This document shows, one piece after another, positions 12,463-16,015 of a stretch of DNA of 16,015 nt. Numbering within the stretch: the stretch's first letter is position 1; each line of letters opens with the position of its first letter. Source of the DNA: JAJYSO01 sp964579505. Its GTDB lineage: Bacteria > Bacteroidota > Bacteroidia > Flavobacteriales > Flavobacteriaceae. Made by a program: the position numbers and the translations under genes. The DNA lies in assembly GCA_964579505.1 (NCBI GenBank), contig CAZOGC010000026.1, positions 1-16,015 on the forward strand, given 5' to 3'. The notes under the pieces are model-generated. The model was not told the origin of the DNA, made no database searches, and saw only the letters and a program-made list of their open reading frames with translations.

Positions 12463-12969
12463 GTGAACGTAGTTAGGGAATATATATTTTTATTTATAGC
12501 AAACCATTTACCGAGATTCAGGCTATTTGATAAAATCCGTTTTGTAATGTTAAAAATGGCTGGTCTTAATATAGAAGGAAAATGTAGAATATTTGCCCCA
12601 ATAACAATTAGCCCTATTGGGGGAGCAAAAAATATTAAAATTGGGAAAGGTACTTTTATTAATAAACATTGTTATATAGATGCTCAGTTTGATGAAGTGC
12701 TGATTGGTAAAAATGTTCTTATTGGTCCTGGGGTAAAATTGGAGACTATTGGCCATAGATTAGAATATATTCCAGGGACTTTAAGAAAAAAAACATCAGA
12801 ACCAATAGTAATTGAAGACGGAGTGTGGTTATGTGCAAATGTCGTTGTAACACAGGGAGTAACAATTAAAGAAGGGGCGGTAGTTGCTGCAGGTGCAGTT
12901 GTAACTAAAGACGTTCCAGGTAAAGTTTTAGTTGGAGGAATACCAGCAAAAATCATTAAAGAATTATAA
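12463..12969 (+). CDS. hexapeptide-repeat acyltransferase (WcaF/maltose O-acetyltransferase-like)
   Basis: This 168-aa protein is made largely of left-handed beta-helix hexapeptide turns (IKIGKGTFI, VLIGKNVLIGPG, IVIEDGVWLCANVVVTQGVTIKEGAV) and ends with the typical GGIPAKIIKEL tail. His98 in TIGHRLEY is the likely catalytic base. The family transfers acetyl groups from acetyl-CoA to sugar hydroxyls or amines; here it probably acetylates the polysaccharide or its precursor. The best start is a GTG at 12463, since the NVVREYIFLFIANHLPRF segment that follows matches the usual N-terminus and no suitable ATG lies nearby. The frame is open upstream, so the exact start is uncertain. Confidence 0.88.
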   Translation: MNVVREYIFLFIANHLPRFRLFDKIRFVMLKMAGLNIEGKCRIFAPITISPIGGAKNIKIGKGTFINKHCYIDAQFDEVLIGKNVLIGPGVKLETIGHRLEYIPGTLRKKTSEPIVIEDGVWLCANVVVTQGVTIKEGAVVAAGAVVTKDVPGKVLVGGIPAKIIKEL

Positions 12970-13374
12970 TTTGATTCTTCACCTATTTTTTCATTGTTAG
13001 ATATTGTGTTCAAATAATTAAGCTATTTCAAGTACTAAAGAAACTTACTTGGATAATCTCGTGTTTATAGTTTCATAACATTGTCGCCCTAAATAATCAG
13101 GGGGAGTTTATGATTTGGATGAATAACAAGATAATTATCAGTCGCTTAGGACAGGTCAATCCATTTGACTGAGCCCATGACCAACTTTGTTGAGACCTAT
13201 ATATGCCAAGCAGTCTTTATTTTTTGTAACAAATCGCTTTTAAATCACGCTTAGTGTGCTGAAAATAGGTTGTTATAGACTGGATATCTGCTATTTTAAA
13301 GTTTTTAATTGTGGCATTATTAGTAGCCGTGCCTTTTTCTGAAAAAAATATTATAAAGAAGATAAGATTTATTA
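12970..13374. other. 405-bp gene-free stretch, possibly holding a decayed transposase
   Basis: No intact gene is supported here. Segments at about 13120-13190 and 13220-13300, read on the + strand with frameshifts and stops, show peptides that remind me of IS4-type transposases. The first includes a run like SIHLTEPMTNFVETY; the second begins FVTNRF and continues to RLDICYFK. This is a weak resemblance from memory. The region has no 7- or 8-bp array and no dispersed palindrome that I recognise. A promoter for the next gene may lie here, but I could not pick one with confidence. Confidence 0.3.
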
Positions 13375-14598
13375 ATGAAAAACTTCCTATTTCTCCTCTA
13401 TATCGTTTGTGTTTTTGGAGCTTTTCAATATACTCCTGTTGCATTTTTAGCAGGATTATATATGTCTCTTATTACATTTATAGGTTTTTTAAATTTTTTA
13501 TTAAAAAACCTATATAAACGGCATAAGTTTATAAAATGGGGCGTAATAACAGCAGTTGCTCTTATATTAATTTCTATTATATCTTCTCATGTAAATTATA
13601 ATCAGCCCGTTATTTCAGGAATACTTGGTGTGACACCTTTCTTTTACGTCTTTGGGCCCTTTGCTTTTTGGGAAAGAATAAGGTTTGGCTTTATAAGCCG
13701 CCCCGGAGTCTGGCGCGCTATTCGGTTTATAATCTGGATGAATGCTGCTTATCTCTTGCTGTTTAGTGTCTTTGGGTTGAGTTATATCTTTACCTCTCCT
13801 TTTTCCGGAAGTATGTTGACAGTTGATGCAGGAAAAATAGCTAAGAATTTTGTCATCTTTGGTATGCTTTACTACGCGATAACCGCTATTAATAAAAAGA
13901 AAGCCCGATATTATATTTATAGCCTGGGGCTTTTTATAACCACACAAATACATGACATTCAGAGAGGAACCATAGTTTTATTTATAGGTTTATTATTGTT
14001 GATATTCTTCACATACAGAAAAACTACAAGTGTAAAGAAAGTACTTATCTTATCTCCATTATTCATTGCAGGTGTTTTCTTTTTGGTACAAAATACAGAC
14101 TTTACTAATATTATTGATAAAAAGTTTGATGCGGTATTCAAACTGTTAAATACCGATTCTCAGAATCAAATTCAAGATGCTTCTGTTTCTGTGCGTATAG
14201 TGGAAACTACCTATGCCATGGATAAGTTTGCTGAAAACCCGGTGTTTGGTAATGGAAATTTAAGGGCGTCATATAAAGACCGGATTTTACCTAACTTATA
14301 CTTTTATCCCACAGATATTGGAATTTATGGGGTGCTTTACCTTTATGGTTTGGTTGGGCTTTTTATTTATATTGCAGTATTGGTTTTGATGAAAAGACAA
14401 TACAAAATTATAGATAGAAGGAACACCATACAAATGGCTTTTTTCTTTTTTCTTTTATATAATGTAATTGCTACTTTAAAAGATGCTAACATATTTCGTA
14501 ATCCCGATTTTTTCATCTTGTTAATGTTATTGGTTATTTATACCAAGAAAAACAAGGAGCAAAGTATTAAAAACACTCAGATCGCTCATGGAACCTAA
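13375..14598 (+). CDS. Wzy/O-antigen ligase-like membrane protein
   Basis: This 407-aa protein is strongly hydrophobic, with about ten membrane segments across its length. A large soluble loop lies around residues 245-305 (from NTDFTNIIDKKF to GNGNLRASYKDRILP), followed by the DIGIYGVLYLYGLVGLFIYI stretch. This arrangement is common in Wzy polymerases and WaaL-type ligases. It would act on the periplasmic side, polymerising flipped repeat units or joining them to an acceptor. These families have little sequence conservation, so the choice between them is open. The ATG at 13375 starts directly on the first membrane segment. Its stop overlaps the next gene's start by 11 bp, which suggests coupled translation. 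Confidence 0.75.
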   Translation: MKNFLFLLYIVCVFGAFQYTPVAFLAGLYMSLITFIGFLNFLLKNLYKRHKFIKWGVITAVALILISIISSHVNYNQPVISGILGVTPFFYVFGPFAFWERIRFGFISRPGVWRAIRFIIWMNAAYLLLFSVFGLSYIFTSPFSGSMLTVDAGKIAKNFVIFGMLYYAITAINKKKARYYIYSLGLFITTQIHDIQRGTIVLFIGLLLLIFFTYRKTTSVKKVLILSPLFIAGVFFLVQNTDFTNIIDKKFDAVFKLLNTDSQNQIQDASVSVRIVETTYAMDKFAENPVFGNGNLRASYKDRILPNLYFYPTDIGIYGVLYLYGLVGLFIYIAVLVLMKRQYKIIDRRNTIQMAFFFFLLYNVIATLKDANIFRNPDFFILLMLLVIYTKKNKEQSIKNTQIAHGT

Positions 14599-15403
14599 TT
14601 TATTTATAGTGGGCGCCCCCAAAGCTGGGAGTACCTTTTTATATGAAAAAATAAAGCAGCATCCAGCCTTGTTTTATACACAGACGAAGGAACTAAACTA
14701 TTTCTCTCAACAAGAATTAGAAGCGGAATCCTATTACCGAGATTTTAGGATAAAGGACAAAGAAAAGTACTTAGACCTCTACAAGAAAGTAAGTAGAGAA
14801 CAAAAGTATGCTATAGATGCTAGTGTCTCTTATTTTGCGTACCCTAAGGTGCCACAGAGGATTCATGAATTTAATCCCGAGGCTAAAATCATCATTATGC
14901 TTCGTAATCCGGTAAAACGTGCATTCTCGCACTATCTTATGGATAGACGTATGGGCTATGCCAATCAACCTTTTTTAGAATATCTAAAAAATAAGAATGA
15001 GTATAAGGCGCATTATGTGCAATATATAGGCAATAGCAACTATGCTAAAAATGTGCAAGGTTATATTGACGTTTTTGGGGTAGAAAACGTATTGGTGCTT
15101 AAATTAGAGAGAATCAAAGAAGAAATTCCTAAAGTATTTGACTTTTTGGGTGTCTCACCGATAACGATTAATGCAGATGAACGTGTTAATGAGAACAAGG
15201 AACCCAAAAACGGAATAGCCCGGTTTTTTCAAAAAAATAGAAATATTACGGAAAACTTAAAACACATTATACCACAAGGTTTAATAAAAAAAGCGAATGC
15301 CATAATTTATAAACCCGCAGAAAAGATGACAATGACCCCGGAAGAAAAACAGATTACAGAAGAAATCTTAAAGGAAGATATTCGTTTCTTCAATGCCTTA
15401 TAA
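14588..15403 (+). CDS. sulfotransferase domain protein (heparan-sulfotransferase-like)
   Basis: This 271-aa protein has the PAPS-binding loop PKAGSTFL at 11-18, the segment TKELNYFS at 33-40 as in the carbohydrate sulfotransferases related to NDST enzymes, and the 3'-phosphate site IIIMLRNPVKRAFSHY at 101-116 with Arg106 and Ser114. It is a different branch from the sulfotransferase at 10308, so the two probably sulfate different positions. Its ATG lies inside the end of the polymerase-like gene (11-bp overlap). The glycosyltransferase gene follows 9 nt after its stop. Together with its neighbours this points to a sulfated surface glycan. Confidence 0.88.
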   Translation: MEPNLFIVGAPKAGSTFLYEKIKQHPALFYTQTKELNYFSQQELEAESYYRDFRIKDKEKYLDLYKKVSREQKYAIDASVSYFAYPKVPQRIHEFNPEAKIIIMLRNPVKRAFSHYLMDRRMGYANQPFLEYLKNKNEYKAHYVQYIGNSNYAKNVQGYIDVFGVENVLVLKLERIKEEIPKVFDFLGVSPITINADERVNENKEPKNGIARFFQKNRNITENLKHIIPQGLIKKANAIIYKPAEKMTMTPEEKQITEEILKEDIRFFNAL

Positions 15404-15412
15404 AACAGTTAA

Positions 15413-16015
15413 ATGCCAACAATTAATAGCCAGCCAATAACCAAAATTGCCCTCATCGACCCCGTGGGAGGTCACGGCGGAATGGATTATTACGACTATG
15501 GTTTAGCCCTGGGCTTGGCGCAAAATGGAGGGGAAGTTATCTACTACACTTGTGCCGAAACCAAGAAGCGTCCCTATAAAAATGTAACCACATGCTTTCC
15601 CTTTAAAAATATATGGGCAAAAGGGAAATTGGGCAAGTTAACAGCTTTTTTGACGGGTTATCGAAAAGCTGCCCGACACGCTAAAAAATCAGGGGCACAA
15701 ATTGCTCACCTGCATTTTTTTGGGTTTTCTCCACAAAATTTATTGGCACTTAAAGCGCTTAAATGGTATGGTTTAAAAGTGGTAGTTACCGTTCACGATG
15801 TAGATGCCTTTGCGGGGGCAACCTCTCATACCATCGAAAAGCAATGTTATGCCTTGATGGACGGTGTTATTGTACATAACGAAAGTTCTTATAAAGATTT
15901 AAAAACGAAAGCTTATAATTTTCCACCCATAGCCGTTATTCCGCATGGCAACTATAAACCTTTTGTGCCGGAGTTGCCTTTGCCGGAATTTGGCGGGACC
16001 ATAAATCTATTGTTT
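15413..16015 (+). CDS. glycosyltransferase, GT4/GT1-like GT-B fold (3'-truncated by the window)
   Basis: The frame from the ATG at 15413 stays open to the window end, giving 201 residues of N-terminal domain. It begins with a short tail, then KIALIDPVGGHGGMDYYDYG, then LHFFGFSPQN, VVVTVHDVDAF and VIPHGNY, which are typical of the acceptor-binding half of GT-B enzymes. The donor-binding half lies beyond the window. The expected role is adding a sugar to the lipid-linked unit. The first ten codons fall in DNA that resembles the 7-bp array words (AATAGCCAGCCAATAACC), so the N-terminal tail may be repeat-derived. It starts 9 nt after the sulfotransferase stop and looks co-transcribed. Confidence 0.82.
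   Translation, partial: MPTINSQPITKIALIDPVGGHGGMDYYDYGLALGLAQNGGEVIYYTCAETKKRPYKNVTTCFPFKNIWAKGKLGKLTAFLTGYRKAARHAKKSGAQIAHLHFFGFSPQNLLALKALKWYGLKVVVTVHDVDAFAGATSHTIEKQCYALMDGVIVHNESSYKDLKTKAYNFPPIAVIPHGNYKPFVPELPLPEFGGTINLLF

Noticed and set aside
12684..13013. Reverse-strand open frame of 109 codons over the acyltransferase gene
   Set aside because: Its Thr/Ala/Pro-rich content is the antisense of hexapeptide repeats.
13615..13953. Reverse-strand open frame of 112 codons over the polymerase-like gene
   Set aside because: It is a shadow of a membrane-protein gene, without motifs or a leader.

Overview
The window looks like part of a surface-polysaccharide (capsule, exopolysaccharide or O-antigen) locus from a member of the Bacteroidota, most likely a marine-type Flavobacteriaceae. 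This rests on A+T-rich DNA, short A-rich leaders without Shine-Dalgarno sequences, a TAnnTTTG-type promoter candidate, dispersed CTCGAGCGGAGTCGAG-like and ATCCTGAG..CTCAGGAT palindromes, and the families encoded. All recognisable genes lie on the + strand. The window begins inside a tandem repeat and ends inside a glycosyltransferase gene.

Layout. 1-690: a 53-bp tandem repeat, palindromes, a small GIY-YIG nuclease gene and a 7-bp-periodic spacer. 690-3229: rfbD and rfbB (dTDP-sugar synthesis), separated by palindromes and a second GIY-YIG gene that lies between two exact 84-bp copies of the rfbB leader and start. 3230-4930: an AlbA_2/ATPase-like/winged-helix protein gene with 7-bp arrays on both sides. 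5020-7598: a Wzx-type flippase and a VioA-like aminotransferase. 7597-8126: a GxxExxY (PD-(D/E)XK-like) gene between two palindrome-ended repeats. 8140-11105: an ATP-grasp ligase, a second DegT-like PLP protein and a sulfotransferase, tightly packed. 11105-11408: two 8-bp-periodic arrays enclosing the orphan tail of another sulfotransferase. 11418-12969: a GT2 glycosyltransferase and a hexapeptide acyltransferase. 12970-13374: a gene-free stretch that may hold a decayed transposase. 13375-16015: a Wzy/ligase-like membrane protein, a second sulfotransferase and the start of a GT4-type glycosyltransferase.

How the genes may work together (inference): RfbB makes dTDP-4-keto-6-deoxyglucose. RfbD takes it towards rhamnose (with RfbC, not seen here), and the VioA-like enzyme towards a 4-amino-4,6-dideoxy sugar that the ATP-grasp ligase could acylate. 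Glycosyltransferases build the repeat unit, Wzx flips it, and the Wzy-like protein polymerises or ligates it. Acetyl and sulfate groups decorate it.

The least ordinary part is the spacers. Several intergenic regions consist almost entirely of degenerate short-period arrays: 7-bp GCYAATA-like words in four spacers, 8-bp GCNNATTY-like words in two, and GTG-containing words of about 10-12 bp in two. The arrays run from a stop codon almost to the next start codon. The small nuclease-family genes sit among these repeats or between duplicated copies of leader DNA, which suggests a family of tiny nuclease-linked mobile modules that target spacers and spare the genes.
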